From NCBI GenBank assembly GCA_013397075.1, contig VWZS01010177.1, positions 892,097 to 956,096 of the forward strand: DNA of 64,000 nt, given 5' to 3'. Origin of the DNA: Rhabdornis inornatus. Its lineage: Eukaryota > Chordata > Aves > Passeriformes > Rhabdornithidae. Under the pieces are notes generated by a model, which did not search any database, was not told where the DNA came from, and saw nothing but the letters and a program-made list of their open reading frames with translations. Below, one piece after another: positions 13,150 to 25,258 of this stretch. Both the position numbers and the translations under genes were made by a program. Within the stretch, counting starts at the first letter, position 1, and every line of letters starts with the position of its first letter.

Positions 13150-13201
13150 AAAGGGAAGAAAAGGAAGGAAGGAAGGAAGGAAGGAAGGAAGGAAGGAAGG
13201 C
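13150..13201. repeat. (GGAA)n microsatellite
   Basis: About ten GGAA units after a short GA-rich lead. GGAA arrays can bind ETS-family factors, a general property with no evidence of use here. Confidence 0.92.
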
Positions 13202-13653
13202 ATGGAATGCAAATTCCACAGTTATTGCCAATGGAGAAAAGACACTTGTGAATGAAGCAGTGCACTGCTAGAAAGTGAATTAACGTTCAGGAAAAGTCCT
13301 CATTGTTATAAACACAAATAACTGATATTTTTAAAAAAAAGAAAAAAGAAAAAAAAAAGAGAGCGACAGAATGGCAGTATTTTCTAGCGTTTCTAAGAAA
13401 AACCAAGGCAAAATAGATGATAAGAGATTTAAGTTTGAATTTACAAACTGTGGAATTCACAGTCACTAAATATTTCACATTTTTATGGTTCACAGCTGTG
13501 TTTAAACAAATCTATCTAATTATACTGAAGGATGCATTGTAATCACAGGCTAATCCCATTTGCCTGCCCAGAACATAACAATGAGCTTGACTGGATTACT
13601 AAAATCCACAAATGGGGTGGGTTTTGTATCTATCCTAAGGTTCTTGTTCTTGT

Positions 13654-13764
13654 CTTCCTTCCTTCCTTCCTTCCTTCCTTCCTTCCTTCCTTCCTTCCTT
13701 CCTTCCTTCCTTCCTTCCTTNNNNNNNNNNNNNNNNNNNNNNNNNNNNNNNNNNNNNNNNNNNN
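13654..13764. repeat. (CTTC)n microsatellite ending in an assembly gap
   Basis: About 16 perfect CTTC units run from 13654 to 13720 and then break into 44 N (13721-13764); a T-run follows. The gap sits in the repeat, so the true array length is unknown. Confidence 0.95.
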
Positions 13765-15120
13765 TTTTTTTTTCCTAATAGGATTGGCTTTCTGCTTCAA
13801 AAGAATCATGTTTATGACCTTAAACCAAAAGTAAGAAAGACAGATAAGCCAATTCTTGACACTTTCCCACAAAGACCAGACCATCTGGACATTCTGTGTT
13901 TGTAACAGGTGCTTCTGGGACTTAGAGCCTAATTCTGGCCCAGATTCTGTTCTGTATGGGTGACTCCATTACTGTGTGCAACTGCACATTGCATTAATCG
14001 AAGAGACTCAGAAAGGCCAAGTAAAGTAATTAGTCAGTTGGTCATGCAGAAAAGAGACTAGTGGCTTAGTGCCACTGAATGTTGAATGCACAGATGTACA
14101 GTACCATCAGCTTTTGCTCTCTGCGGTCCTCTGCTAATCTCCGGCAGGTACAGCAAAGATCTGTCTTAGTCCAGGTTTTCAGTCTCCTGGAAGCAACAAC
14201 ATAAATTTCATATCCACTTGGGAGAGAAAATCATGAGTTTGAATGACCTAAAAAAGAAGCCAGCTCAGCATAAAATTGTCAGAATGGTAAAAGCGCCAGA
14301 TGGGCCAAATATGGCAGTTAGGTTTTTAGGTTCCAGTCTGAGTTTTTAGGTTTATCCAGCAGCAACTGGCATATGCAATGTAAGTTGTAAAATGGGTGTG
14401 ATTTTAATTTTATAAGCTTATTTTTTAACTGTGCTGTTTTTCTTTGCATGTACTTCACATTTTTTGCAAGCTTAGCTATTTTGGGGGTCAGAGTTTGATC
14501 AGAATTGTTAGCTAGTGTCACCTGGAAAGTTACAAAAATATCTGCTCTGCTACTCGTTTCCACTGAGCAGTGGAGGTAAATGTGGGCAGTGAGGGTATTC
14601 AAAAAGGTTGTAAGTGACAGTGGTTTATAGTTCAGTTTTTGTGTAGCTTATAGCAGGAATTCAAATCCTTTTTCTGTGTTCTTCACAGATGCTGTGTGTG
14701 TGCTGTTTTGCTGTACATCCATTCAGAGTGGGTGTCATAAAAAAGTTTGGATTGTTGCATTTCACTGTAATGTAAAATTTCTAGACGAAACCCGTATTTT
14801 AAAAAGTGTAATTTTTACTTTCTGATCAGAACAACCAAAATTAAGGACTGGTAAACTGAAATCACAGTTTGCCTAGGCCACTATTTTCACTATTATGTTA
14901 GGTTTTACCCATATTGTCACGTTGAAGTAATCCTCAGCAGCATGCATTGCAATGATATACTCCCACTGCCTTCAATCATAGAACTCACTACAAAAATTAC
15001 TTACAATAGTACAATGCAATATTTGAAATATTAAAAGAACAACTTTTAATCTCTACTTTATTCATCTTAGAACTCTCTATTCACATTCTCTATATTTCCC
15101 ATGTACTTTGATAACAAAAT
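13765..15120. other. unique sequence, no gene seen
   Basis: No recognisable element. A 94-codon minus-strand frame (14318-14602) has no family motif. Confidence 0.5.
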
Positions 15121-15124
15121 AGCA

Positions 15125-15715
15125 GTGTGATCAACTCCCTCAAGGGCAGCAATACCTACAGAGAAACCTCGACAAATTAGAGAGATGGGCAAATACCAAC
15201 TGTACTAAGTCCCACAAGGGCAAGTGCTGGATTCCTCACCTTTGAGGGGCAATCCTGCTTGTGTGAATAGACTGGGGAATGAGAAGCTGGAGGGCAGCAC
15301 TGAAGAAAGGGACTGGTGTCCTGGTCCATGGCAAGTTGAACATGAGTCAGCAGTCCCCCAGCGGCCAGGAGGGCCAGTCCTGTCCTGGGGTGCATCAGAC
15401 ACAGGTGGGCATGGAGGGGAATTGTCCTGCTCTGCTCCACACTGAGGCAGCCTCACCTTGAATATTGTTTGTAGCTTTGGGTTCCACAATAGAAGACATT
15501 GTGCTATTAGAGAGCATCGAGAGGAGGGCCATGAGGATAGTGAAGAGTCTAGAGAGGAAGCCTTATGAGAAATGGATGAGGTCACTTGGCTTGTTCATCC
15601 TGGAGGAGTCCAAGGGGAGACGTCATGAGTCATTCAGCATCTTCATGATAGGAAGCACAGGGGCAGGTACCAGTCTCTTCACTGATGTGACCGGTGACAG
15701 GACTTGAGAAAACAT
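15125..15715 (+). mobile_element. CR1 LINE fragment, C-terminal part of ORF2
   Basis: Plus-strand CR1 ORF2 downstream of the RT core. Landmarks are caaattagagagatgggcaa (CR1 'ctggaGAGATGGGC'), the block for 'HKGKCWILHL' near 15212, and caccttgaatattgtttgta (the 'HLEYCxQFW' block) at 15451-15470. It then runs through 'ggaggagtccaaggggagacg' without reaching the normal tail, so it is truncated at both ends and carries stops. Open frames on both strands across it belong to the element. Confidence 0.9.
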
Positions 15716-18085
15716 CATGAAGCTGAGTTAGGATAAGTTTACATTCATTTCTAGTGGAGTAAATAATTATTAGTGTAATTTCATCTGCATTGTTTTAGTC
15801 CAGCTCTGGAGAGTGTTCATAAAATTCCCTCTTTTCCAAGCCTCAGATTATCTTTTCTTTTACTATGATTGAGAAGGAAATATAGCCTCAGTCTTTGTCA
15901 CTTGTTGAGACTGGCAGTTTTTTTTCTACTACTAATATTCCTAAATTATAAAAGGAGGGAGCCTACATGTTAAAATAACCAGTGTTACTTTAAACTTTAC
16001 GTTTTAGCATGGAAACAACTACAAGTGCTACCAATTTACGTGAATTACCTCTTTTTAATCACTGTGACATTTTTAAAGAAACTGAAAAAAATTAACGGAA
16101 CAATACTATTCAGACATATCTTGGTGATAAGCATGGAAGAAATAAGATTTTAATAGTCTTGAGGAGTTAAAATGAGGTGAAAAGCCTGGGAAAGATATAC
16201 GAACCCAAGATACTGATCTTGTTTGATATTATAGGTTTCAGTATTACTCATCTGCATTGCCTATTTAATTTGCGTGAGCAGGCAGAGGAATCAAATATCC
16301 TGGAGAAAATGATTCAGAGGGCTGATCATCCTGTAAAGTTTTCAGTGGGAATTGTATATATTCATCTGCTGGGATTACTGAGCATTTTACATACCATATT
16401 TCAGTCCCTTACCTAATTAACATACAGAACTGAACTGAGAGACAGTACAAAGAGATGATGTGATGTGTGTAGTGATTTAAACAGAATTGCCGAATCTCAT
16501 TGTAAGCTCACTGGACTTTTTTTAATATCCTGAGCATGTAGTGCATGATTAAAAAAAAACCCCACATATCAGTCACTTTGATCGGATAACAAATATTGGA
16601 AACAGGTTTATACTTTAGTTGGAATATAGTATTCCTCTACCCCCCAAAATTCATAAGATGCAGACAAGTTACCAGTGTGATCTGAGATGTTCATGTGTCT
16701 GAAGTAATTCATCCTCTTTTCAAACAAAGCAAAGTGATTGTCATAGAATACATGGATCTTGTTTGAGCTGGAAAAAAAAGAATGTTGCCTGGGAGGCAAT
16801 GAAGATTGAACACACCCTACCATCATTCTCTTTCATTATTTAATTCGCACTTTTCATGTGCATTTCCTAAATATACTCAAATATTTGGAATTATGAATAC
16901 TAATCCTAGTCTGAATTGGAATAATATAGAGACCATACATGATTTCATTTATGGAATTTCTTATAATTTAGAAATAACTCCAAATACAGTCATCCCAAAT
17001 TTGTACCAAGGTAGCTAGGAGCAAAGGGTCACTTTCAGAGTCTATGTAAGAAAATATTTCATGCAGCCATCAATACCTATGGCAAAAAATAAATTTAGCC
17101 AGACAGAAAATGTTTTGAATTAACATAATGGATGTAGAAATGTTAAAAAAAATATTGATGAAAATAAAGACTGACTTGCTAGAGAACCCTAGCCATACAA
17201 ACCCTCATGATGTACTTCAGATGGACAAACTTATTTGATCACCACTGCCCTTGATGCTGTGCCACTGCTGCTGTGACATTTGAAATTACTGACAGGTCTG
17301 CCATAAGCTGCCAGATGGCAAACTGATTCAAGGAAAACACAGCAGTAACTACTGTATGATTTCCTTAATTTATCACAATTTTTCTTCTGGATACTCCACA
17401 GATATAATATAGTTTCTCTGAACAGCTGGAATATGTGTTTGTATTTAGCTGTATGTATAAATTATATGATTGAGCAGTATGTTAGCTAAGTGTTTAGTGT
17501 TTCTGAGCAAACACCAGGCATATATTCAAAACATGCTTATACAAAATTGTCCTTTATATTATTGAAATTAAACTTATAAAAATTCTACTTAATCTGTACA
17601 TTTACTCCAATCTAAACAATATAATATTGTTGCAGCAGGGTAGAACAAAGAATAAACAACAATAAAAAGTGTTTAATGTTACATTACCTCAGTTATAATC
17701 AAATTATATAATGAGAAAGAGTGACAGAGTTTTTAGACTCTAAAAGGAGTATAAAAAGGAAATAGTATAATCAAGTTAGCCTTGTGAAATTTAATCTGCT
17801 GAACATATTTCAGCACATGCAAAAATATACAGTGTTTGACAAATGTCAGTATTGATTTGCAATTAATTTTATTTTCTATTTAGTACTATATTTATTTAAT
17901 TACTTATTGTTATTCGTGGACACTTAATCTCTATTCTCTGTTCCATGACTACTGCGTATGGAAGGTGGAGTCACCTGGACCATAGCACAGTCCCTGAGTG
18001 GTGCAGCTAAGTGACAAAGTGTCTGACTCAGAGGATAAATATTCTTTGAGGACAATCAGCAATTTATCACTGCTGCTCCTACCTC
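15716..18085. other. unique AT-rich sequence, no gene seen
   Basis: No CR1 tail, LTR or RNA gene recognised. A poly-A/T-rich patch lies near 16545. Confidence 0.5.
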
Positions 18086-18125
18086 TATTTGCCATCTCCT
18101 GTCACGTGGCATGATTTAACCAAAC

Positions 18126-18817
18126 TGGATGGAGAATCTGGTCTTTCAAGAAGAGAATCAAAATCTTCAGCAAAAGAACAAAGTTTTCATATTGAGAACA
18201 AAACCTACTATGAGGAGAATCAAAGTGTCCACAGACAGAACAAAATCCTTTGGGAGCAGAATAAAATTCTTCAGGAGAAGCATAGGGACTCTTCAGAGGA
18301 AACAAAGAACCTTGAGAAACAGTAAAAGGCTTGCCAACAAAATAAAGCCCTCAGAGAAGAGATTAAGGCTCTCAAAAGATAAGAATGAGCATTTGCATTG
18401 AAGGGAAAAGCTCTTCAGTATGAGATTTTAGCTTTACGAGAAAAACACAAAGCCTTCAAGGACCAGCTTAAAGCTCTTCAAGAGGACAACAAAGCCATTC
18501 AGGTAGAGGAAAAAGCTCTTTGTGAAGAAAAAAATTCCTTCAGTGAGGAGAAATTTGCTCTGCAAGAAGGGAATATGCACCTTCGAATGAGTCCCTAGGA
18601 GGCTAGGAGAAAACTCTCCAAGAAGAGCACAAAGACCTCCATGAATGGAATAAGATACTTCTAGAGAAGGAAAAAAGTAATATAAGTAAAGAACCAGGTG
18701 CTTTGGGAGATTTTGCAGCAAGAGTGAAGAGTTTAGAAAGAAAGTAATTTTTTGTTGTTGGCCAAATATGAGCAAGTAATGGATAAAAACAGGCATCAAG
18801 CAGCCTGGGAGACTTAG
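18126..18817 (+). pseudogene. coiled-coil pseudogene, tentatively Chibby family (CBY2/SPERT-like)
   Basis: The stretch encodes runs of EEN/ENK/EEK-type heptads, such as NLVFQEENQNLQQKNKVF (from 18135), ENKILQEKHRD-type text near 18260 and LREKHKAFKDQLKALQED (from 18437). The pattern of repeated 'EENKxLxEENKxLxxxN' is what CBY2/SPERT carries after its Chibby-like 'GxWxxEN' segment. Here W-M-E-N (18126-18137) may match that junction. Family assignment is inference; another coiled-coil protein is possible. It is broken: the frame shifts near 18185, stops fall at 18323, 18380, 18386 and 18596, and a second shift near 18604 is reversed near 18738, returning to the earlier frame up to TAG 18815-18817. 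The heptad pattern continues across every break, which argues for a once-functional sequence of about 230 codons. No intron is needed to read through, consistent with a retrocopy or one large exon. No poly-A tail is seen. Confidence 0.6.
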
Positions 18818-18829
18818 TGCAGAGGTCTA

Positions 18830-20435
18830 GCAGAAGTGCTGAGGCATGGATGTTGGTATTTTGGATCCTGGAAGCCTAGTAAATTAGTGCGACAATACAT
18901 AATGAATATCTGTAGATGTCTGCTTTATTGAGGTATTGAATATCACAGAAAATAAGTTTCTTATTTTAGTATTTCAAAGCTTAGATTAACACTTTTTTAC
19001 CATAGAATACTGGGGGATATGAATAGAAAATGTATTGTGATGTAATGAGCATTAAAGTCGTATCCAAGTGAGACTGTGACAGACTTTCATTTTTCACATC
19101 TAGCTTAACCAGTAAAATAATATTTCAGAAAATAATTGGTATTAAATACTTTCAGAATATGCTAACAAATTCTTTATCTCGGAGGTTTTCCTTCAAAGAT
19201 CCAGTTTTAACTTGAATTTGGAGGAAAATAATTCAGTACATCTGTGATACTAAAAATAAATATTACGAAGCAAGCTTGAACACTGTCTTCCTGGAGAGTC
19301 CACCATGCTACTTTTCTCTGTTTCTGCTTTGTGCAGTTTCAAAGCCAACAGGTATGCACAGTTACTGCCAAAAACACTACTTAGATCAGCTGATGTTTAT
19401 CTTTAATTGTATACATTCCTGAAATGTCAGCCTGGCAAGTTTTGCACCCTTTGACACCTGTACATGAATTTATATCCCATTTCAGTACCTATAAAAAACG
19501 TTGTGCTATCATATGATAAAAACACTGCCCTTGTGGTATGCAAAAGTATTATCTCAAAATCTTGAAACCAAAAAACCACACCAGAATAAAACCAACATAT
19601 TGAGACTACCTGGTGTGCATTTAGGAAATCAGGGACAAGAACTTACTGTATGGATGTGACCAGTCTGCTTTTGATAAGTCTAACCATAGCCAGACTGACA
19701 CACAAGTGAGTACTTGACACACGACCTTGAGTCCATGTCTGTGGAAAATATTTCTCGTTTATCCAGAAAATGAGCTGGCAACAAAATGTATTAAAATACA
19801 GAATACTTGTTCGTGTAGAAACATCAAAAGGATAGCAAAAAAAGTTTTCAAGTCATGGTTCCAAAATTGCAAGGGGAAGGAGTGTTTCAGGCAGTAGAGC
19901 AAGGACATGTGTAGCCAGCACCTGAGACAGACAAATTTACATTTCCTTTCTTTTGCCAAATGTTAAACTCCTAGTATTTATATCTCTGGCCTTAAAGACC
20001 ACATAGACTTGGCAAAGTTGAGCACAGTGGTGTACTAGTGGACATCATGCCTGAGAAAACTGATGCAATTTGGAAATATTGTGCTGGAGAAGCATCAGGA
20101 GGTTTTCTTGTACAGATGATTTCCCAATGAGAACACTGACAAGACTACTTTATCCTTAGTTTAGAGATTTTTGATTCAGGCCCTTCCTTTGGATACAGAT
20201 ACTTTGTATGTTAGAGGCATTGTCAGCAGATGGCTATCTTGCTTCTAGAGATCTTGTTTTACTCTTCGACCATAGAAAAGAGAGGTAAGGAGAGATGAAC
20301 CATGGACTACAGATCAGTACTTGAACCTTTTTATGAATGTAGGCTAAATTACATGACTACTTACATAAATACTGTATAATAATTGTTAAATATCATGTGA
20401 GCTAAAAAACCCAAAACAACAACAAACCTGTTTAA
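18830..20435. other. unique sequence, no gene seen
   Basis: AT-rich; nothing recognisable. Confidence 0.5.
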
Positions 20436-20482
20436 CCACAGAATGATTTAGGTTGGATATGACCTTTAGAGATCGCTCACTG
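20436..20482 (-). mobile_element. short remnant of a CR1 tail
   Basis: cacagaatgatttaggttgg followed by atatgacctttagagatc matches the reverse complement of the CR1 3' end ('cagaatggtttgggttggaagggaccttaaagatc'). Only about 45 bp is recognisable. Confidence 0.55.
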
Positions 20483-20484
20483 AA

Positions 20485-22325
20485 AGCAACAACAGATTTC
20501 AGGTTACTTTACATAAGAGGAACATTAAGCAAGGTTACCTTAGAATGGGGGAAGGAAAACACATCTGTCTCCAGTATTTGTCTGGTTCCTCTACTTGCTT
20601 CATTAGTCCAGCACTGGACATGTCCGATGGGTCCTAGTTGCAGAGAGAGGTGACAGAGTCTAGTGCCATGTGGGCATGGCTAAGTTGCTATTCTATTCCT
20701 CTCAAAGCATCTCTGGGGGACATGGTTTTGGGGGAAGAAAATGGTGAATGTATTCTGTAAGTGTCCCTCAATTTCTCTGGAGGTGTTTTTTTTCCATTTT
20801 TTTCGTGACTCTGGTAACAGGTGCTCTTTCCTGGGCAGGTATAAATCAGGGCACTGGGGGCTCCCTTGCTTTGCTGCATGTTTAGTTTAAGATGAGTTGC
20901 TCATGGCAGTGTCAGAGCTTGCCAAAGCTGGCTGTGACTGGTTCAGAGTAGTTCAGAGCCTTCTCCACAGAATGCATCCTGCAGCCACCAGAAACCCAAC
21001 CATCCTACCAGTTACACTCAATACAGTATTCCTGTACTTGCTTTATTACATCACCTGTATGAGAATGGTTCTGTCCCTGAGCCTGGACCTTGTTTCAGAT
21101 AATGTTTTCAACTAGGTATAAAATGGATGTGTGGGTGCATTTCACCCTTGGGTTTTTTCCATATTGGATAAGCAATTACAGTTGCTGTGCCTTGCAACTC
21201 ACAAATACCATTTCCCAGCTAATTTTTTTCTTCTATTCTGCTCATTCAGAGTTGAATTGCAACAGGTTTCTTGGATAATGCTTCTAATTATGATTTTCAG
21301 TGCCCAACAATCACAGTTTTTTGCATGACAGTAGGGAATCCTGAGGACTGATTCGCGCAGCAGATAGAGGAGTTTGTAACTGCAGTGGACAGAAATTTTT
21401 AAAATTTTAATGCAGAAGTAAAAATTGTTTTCTGGACAAGGAGCCAGGGCAGTAAGTTAGGGTAGTTAAGACATGCATTCTGAGTCAAATGTCAGACTCA
21501 TGCAAGCTAGACCGTCCTGGTTCATGCGTAACTTAAGTGATAGCTTATGCTTTGTCTCTCAGATGGGATATTTATGTAAGGAGTAAACCTTCCCACAGAC
21601 ATAAGACAGAATTTGCTGTTGTGCAGCAGAAAGTCTCCACCTTTGTTCTTTACCACCTGTGTGGTGACCAGCTGAGGGAGAAATATCACTTTCCCCATGG
21701 TAACTTGATATACATAGCTGTGTGTCTTGTGAGACCCCCACACAGAGCTTGCAGCTAAACTCCCATATCCATGAAGAGAAAGAAATTCTTCCTGTTTTCT
21801 GATAGTCTCATATCCAAGTATGTTGCAAGTTCTGTTGAAGTATATGAAGGCTCTCTTCTAGAGATCCTTTCTCTAATCTTTTTCTTCTCTTGGTCCCCTT
21901 GGAATTTTATGATGTGTTTACTCAGAATTAGGGACTATGATAATAACGTGGCAAGATTATGTGCTAGTGATGATAGTATGCCTTTTGGAAAATACTGCAT
22001 TTATTTCTAATTACATTTGGGATTATTTTAGTTCTGGGATTGGATACTTATATAATGAAGAAATGTGGTGTTTTAATTTGTCTTTATAGCATTAATATGA
22101 TTACATTTACTTGCATACAAATACATTAATTATTCCATAAATACATTATGTTTAAAACATTACAAAATTATTGTGTGTAATTAAAAACTTCAAGTATGAT
22201 TAACAGTGTTTCAAAGTATTCTAAATTAGCTGTTCATTTCCTGTGAAAAACTGAACACCGCTGTGGCATTTGGAGTGATAAAGCTTCAGCTAAATCTGTA
22301 TAACAATAGATTGACTTCTGTGTGA
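20485..22325. other. unique sequence, no gene seen
   Basis: Several 60-80-codon frames occur on both strands without motifs. Nothing recognisable. Confidence 0.5.
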
Positions 22326-22334
22326 TGCTGAAGG

Positions 22335-22373
22335 TGTTGGGCTGTAACAAGCAGCGTGAAGTCCTGTTGGAGT
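22335..22373 (+). mobile_element. CR1 LINE, 5' piece split by an LTR
   Basis: GTGAAGTCCTGTTGGAGT (22356-22373) reads VKSCWS and continues in frame after the LTR with TAC CAG CAG at 23473, giving the CR1 'GVKSSWxPVTSG' block. This is the left part of the CR1 that resumes at 23469. The exact 5' end is uncertain. Confidence 0.7.
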
Positions 22374-23468
22374 TGTGGTGGCTTTACTGTGATTGGATGC
22401 CAGATATCCATCAAATCTGCTCTACCACTCCCCTCCACAGCTGGACAGGGGAGAGGACATATAAAAAATGGTTCATGAGTTGAGGCAGGGACAGGGAGAA
22501 ATCACTCACCAATTACTGTTACAGGAACAAAGAGACTCAGCTTGGGAACATTAATTTATTACTGATCAGAATCAGAGAAGGCTAATGAGAAGTAAAACAA
22601 ATCTTAAAAACACATTTCATCCTTCATGGGCTCTATCTTCTCCCTGCCAGCAGTTCAAGGAGATGGAAAATGGGAGTTCTGGTCAGTTTATCACATGTTG
22701 TTTCTGTCACTGCTCAGGGAGAGGAGTCCTTCCTCTGCTCCAGCATAGCATTCCTCCCACAGGAGACAGTTCTCGATGAACTTGTCCAATGGTAGTCTTT
22801 CCCACAGGCTACAGTTCTTCATTAACTGTTCCACTGTGGATCCCTTTCTTATGGCATGCAGTCCTTCAGGAGCAGCCTTCTCAATTCTGGGTTCCTTACA
22901 GGGTCACAGGTCCTGCCAGAAAATCTGTTTCAGCATGAGCTCCTTCCTCCATGAGTGCACAGGCTCCTGCCAGAAGGTGCTCCAGCTTGTGCTTCCCAAA
23001 GGTTCACAGACCTTTTTCAGGCATCCATCTGCTCTGGCTTGGGACTGCTCCATTGACCTACACAGACTTTATGGGGACAGCTTTAGTCATCATGGTCTTC
23101 ACAATAGACTCCGTGGGAATCTCATCTTCAGCACCTGGAGCACCTCCTCCCCCTCCTTCTTCACTGACCCTGGTGTTTCCAGAGTTGCTTCTCTCATATA
23201 TTCTCGCTTCTCTCTTCTCTCAGCATTCTTAAATCTGCACAATAACTTCTTCCTTCTTAAATATCTTATCACAGAGGGGCTACTACCATCTCTGACTGGC
23301 TCAGCCTTGACCATCTGCAGATCTGTCTTGTAACTGAGTGGCATTGGCTTTGTTGGACATGGGCAAAGCTTCTGGCAACTTCTCAGAGAAGCCAGTCTGT
23401 AGCCCAAATCTTCTACCAAAACCTGGCCACACAAATGAAATACAAAGAAAACCCTCAATCCCAAAACA
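22374..23468 (-). mobile_element. solo LTR, avian ERVL-type, inserted in a CR1
   Basis: On the plus strand it starts TGTGGTGGC and ends AAAACA, giving the TG…CA ends of an LTR on the minus strand. Minus-strand promoter features are a CCAAT-like gccaatgcc/gccagtcag pair, a TATA-like atatttaag at 23256-23264, and an AATAAA signal at 22555-22560 near the 3' end. The body has the GC-rich repeated 'ctgctccagc…' and 'gcacctggagcacctcctcc' text known from a common avian ERV LTR. Candidate target duplications are GAGT (22370-22373) and CAGT (23469-23472). No internal retroviral sequence remains. The long plus-strand open frame at 22776-23333 is LTR sequence and not a gene. Confidence 0.8.
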
Positions 23469-24443
23469 CAGTTACCAGCAGTGTGCATCAGGGATCAATA
23501 GTGAGGCCCATGCTGTTTAACAGCGTCATTAATGACCCAGAGAATAGGATGGCATGAACCCTCAGCAAGTTTACAAATGACATAAAACTAGGAGGAGTGA
23601 CTGATATTCCCAATGGTTGTGCTGCCATTCAGACGAACGGACTGGAGACTTGGACAGATAGGAACTTAATGAAGTTCAGCAAAATCAAATACATATTTCT
23701 GCAGGGAAATTCCTGGGGAGGAATAAGCTCATGTACCAGTAAATACTTCCTGCTGACCATCTGGAAAGCAGCTTTGTGAAAAAAATGACCTGAGGCACTG
23801 GCAGACACGAAGTTGAAAAGGAGACGTTAATGTGACCTTGCAGCACAGAAAGCTAATGATATCCTGGGCTGCATTAGGAGAAGTGTTGCCAGCAGGGAGG
23901 TGATCCTCCCCCTCACTGTGGATTAGGCCACAATTAAATAGTGCATCCAGCCCTGGGCACCTCAGTACAAGAGAGACATGGATTTATTGGACAGTCAAGC
24001 AAAGGGCCACTGTCTCTCAGTTTAAGTCCTTGAGCAGAGGCTCACAGATCTGGAACTGTTCAGCTTGGAGAAAATTCAGGGGAATCCTATGAATATGTAT
24101 GGATAACTGATTTGAGCAGGGGAGGAGGGCAGTTAAGCATTTGGAGCCAGACTCTTGTCTGTGTTATCTAGTAAAAAAACAAGAGGTCGTGGACAGAAAT
24201 TAAGATATAGGGAATCCACGGAAATTTTTTATAAGATTAAAAGCCACACTTTATTGTGAGAGTTATCAGATTTTGGAATAGGATGTCCAGTGCAACTGTA
24301 GAACCTCCATCTCTGGAGATATTCAAAACTTTAATATCTTGGATTTTTTCCTGGGCAACCTTCTCTAACTTGTTCTTTGAGCAGGGGCCTGGACAACACA
24401 ATTTGCAGTGGCTCCTTCCAGCCTCAACCATTCTATGATTCTT
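23469..24443 (+). mobile_element. CR1 LINE, 3' piece downstream of the LTR
   Basis: Continues the CR1 ORF2 from the palm ('MLFNSVINDPENR', matching CR1 'LFNIFINDLxEG', and 'LSKFTNDIKLGG', matching 'KFADDTKLGG') through the C-terminal region and the 3' UTR to the tail cctcaaccattctatgattc. The catalytic block is mutated and frames are interrupted, so it is inactive. Together with 22335-22373 it forms one 5'-truncated CR1 of about 1 kb. Confidence 0.92.
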
Positions 24444-25178
24444 TGGCTTACCATTCCAGACATCAAGACCAAGTACCTTCTACTTCTAGCCTAACTTGAA
24501 AGTTTCTTTACAGCCATAGGTTTTCTTTAAATTTTCAGGAAGAAAACGAGCGGAAGAGTCTCAGAAACAAGCTTCACACTGAAGTACAGACAATGTTTTT
24601 AAAGAAGGATGCTCTTATCAGCAGCATCATAATCCAGTTCAGACCAAGGTTAAGAAAAACAACTTTTTTTGACGATCATTTCCACTGGGAATTTAACAGC
24701 TATCTAACTGAATGGGATTTGAATTGCAACTTTTACAACCAAAAAAGGTAAAAAGAGAGAAATCCTACTAGAAGTCTTTAAATGCAATTATAACATGCAA
24801 GGTGCACAGTTTTAAGATCCTTTGAATACACAAGCCCTTTTATATGATTAGTTTTTATATTATTGTTTTATACTTTATTCCTTTTCCTTCTATCCCTGTT
24901 ATTGTTTTCTACCATGGTTAAAAACATAATATAGGGGATAACTAACATAAATTGAATCTGCCTTGTAATAGATGCTTTCAAAAATTGTGAAATTCCCAGA
25001 TCTATAGGTAAACAATATTCATTACATATTTCCATTGCCACAATGAAAGAAAGAGGAGTTAAAGGGAAAGCAATTGCAGGAAAATAACATTGCAAATTTC
25101 CCTTATCAGGGTGGTAAGTTCACTGTCTGCTCAGTTTCTTACCCCCCATCTCTCTAAGTTTTAATGTGCATGTAAATG
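24444..25178. other. unique sequence, no gene seen
   Basis: AT-rich; a 75-codon minus-strand frame (24868-25095) is unsupported. Confidence 0.5.
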
Positions 25179-25179
25179 A

Positions 25180-25258
25180 CTCATGAACTTTTAGAGCTAC
25201 CTGCACAGACATTTTTAACATACAGGAGAGGGTAATTTTTGATAATACATTGCATGAC
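25180..25258. repeat. left copy of a ~80-bp direct repeat flanking an LTR
   Basis: Shares ctcatg, acctgcacagac and aacataca in the same order and spacing with 25846-25925. The right end of this copy abuts the LTR. Confidence 0.7.

Noticed and set aside
15205..15585. 126-codon minus-strand open frame
   Set aside because: Antisense to CR1 ORF2 sequence.
22776..23333. 185-codon plus-strand open frame
   Set aside because: Falls wholly within an LTR that runs on the minus strand; its text is the LTR's GC-rich repeats.
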